DNA of 7,064 nucleotides from NCBI GenBank assembly GCA_021782525.1, contig JAJXUY010000073.1, forward strand, positions 1 through 7,064, in the 5' to 3' direction. This stretch comes from Acidobacteriota bacterium (GTDB lineage Bacteria > Acidobacteriota > Thermoanaerobaculia > Thermoanaerobaculales > Thermoanaerobaculaceae). Numbering within the stretch: position 1 is the first letter of the stretch; each line of letters starts with the position of its first letter. The notes beneath the pieces are model-generated. The model saw only the letters and a program-made list of their open reading frames with translations. It searched no databases and was not told the origin of the DNA. The position numbers and the translations under genes are program-made. Shown here piece after piece: positions 6,546 through 7,064 of this stretch.

Positions 6546-7064
6546 ATGAGCAAAGGAAAGGTCACGCGCGAGGACGCCCTCGCGTACCACACCGGAAAAC
6601 GTCACGGCAAAGTTTCGGTCGTCCCCACCAAGCCGTGCATGACGCAGCGCGATCTCTCGATGGCGTACACGCCCGGCGTGGCCGAGCCATGCCGGGAGAT
6701 CGAGCGCGACCCGGCACTCGCCTACGAGTACACCAGCAAGGGCAACCTGGTGGGGGTGATCTCGAACGGCACCGCGGTGCTCGGGCTCGGCGACATCGGC
6801 GCCCTTGCGGGCAAACCGGTGATGGAGGGCAAGGGCGTCCTGTTCAAGCGCTTCGCCGACATCGACATCTTCGACATCGAGATCGACACGCACGACCCGG
6901 ACGAGGTGATCAAGTTCTGCCAGCTGATCGAGCCGACCCTCGGCGGGATCAACCTCGAGGACATCAAGGCGCCCGAGTGTTTCTACATCGAGGAGACGCT
7001 GAAGAAGACGATGAAGATCCCCGTCTTCCACGACGACCAGCACGGCACCGCGATCATCTCCGCC
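6546..7064 (+). CDS. maeB: Malic enzyme, MaeB-type, N-terminal part (3' end outside window)
   Basis: The frame is open from ATG 6546 to the window end, giving 173 residues with no stop. The enzyme oxidatively decarboxylates malate to pyruvate and CO2, forming NADPH or NADH. Conserved features are YTPGVAEPC (41-49) with the catalytic tyrosine Y41, then [17 protein letters not shown] (80-96) with catalytic lysine K96. [12 protein letters not shown] follows, with metal ligands E138 and D139, and FHDDQHGTA (161-169) with D163 and D164. The start with [17 protein letters not shown] is typical of bacterial MaeB-type enzymes. Many of these carry a C-terminal phosphotransacetylase-like domain; whether this one does lies beyond the window. 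The cofactor-binding Rossmann domain is also not yet reached, so NADP versus NAD use is undetermined. It probably has its own promoter, after a 154-base gap. Confidence 0.95.
   Translation, partial: MSKGKVTREDALAYHTGKRHGKVSVVPTKPCMTQRDLSMAYTPGVAEPCREIERDPALAYEYTSKGNLVGVISNGTAVLGLGDIGALAGKPVMEGKGVLFKRFADIDIFDIEIDTHDPDEVIKFCQLIEPTLGGINLEDIKAPECFYIEETLKKTMKIPVFHDDQHGTAIISA

Overview
The window comes from a very GC-rich bacterium (above 70% G+C by eye). All five protein genes lie on the + strand and are tightly packed. The two large proteins at the left carry a C-terminal extracytoplasmic module with WRTDL...FN and AYVS..D signatures. I associate this module with secreted proteins of Acidobacteriota and similar soil or sediment bacteria, so an acidobacterial-type host is my best guess. 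That rests on remembered family resemblance, not a search.

Bases 1-4556 hold two tandem paralogues. Each is a multi-pass GT-C-type membrane glycosyltransferase (ArnT/PMT-like) joined to about 460 residues of extracytoplasmic beta-rich domains. The first copy is cut by the left window edge and lacks about 177 N-terminal residues. The second copy is complete at 847 residues, and its start overlaps the stop of the first in an ATGA junction. The paralogues are collinear and close to equal in inferred length. Their similarity is uneven: a 127-residue block in the C-terminal module is about 80% identical, while the parts I hand-aligned on either side are near 50% or lower.

Bases 4562-6391 hold a phosphoglycolate-phosphatase-like HAD hydrolase and a D-alanine--D-alanine ligase. 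They follow the glycosyltransferases with gaps of 5 and 21 bases, so all four genes are probably one transcription unit. The ligase makes the D-Ala-D-Ala dipeptide for peptidoglycan. The glycosyltransferases would act on the outer face of the membrane, probably with polyprenyl-linked sugars, so the unit has an envelope theme. The HAD enzyme may be a metabolite-repair passenger.

Bases 6392-6545 are the only real intergenic gap. It contains a conspicuous AT-rich island with a candidate promoter, a small GC hairpin and a strong ribosome binding site. These serve a MaeB-type malic enzyme that runs off the right edge (173 residues visible) and looks like a separate transcription unit. I saw no RNA genes, CRISPR arrays or insertion sequences.
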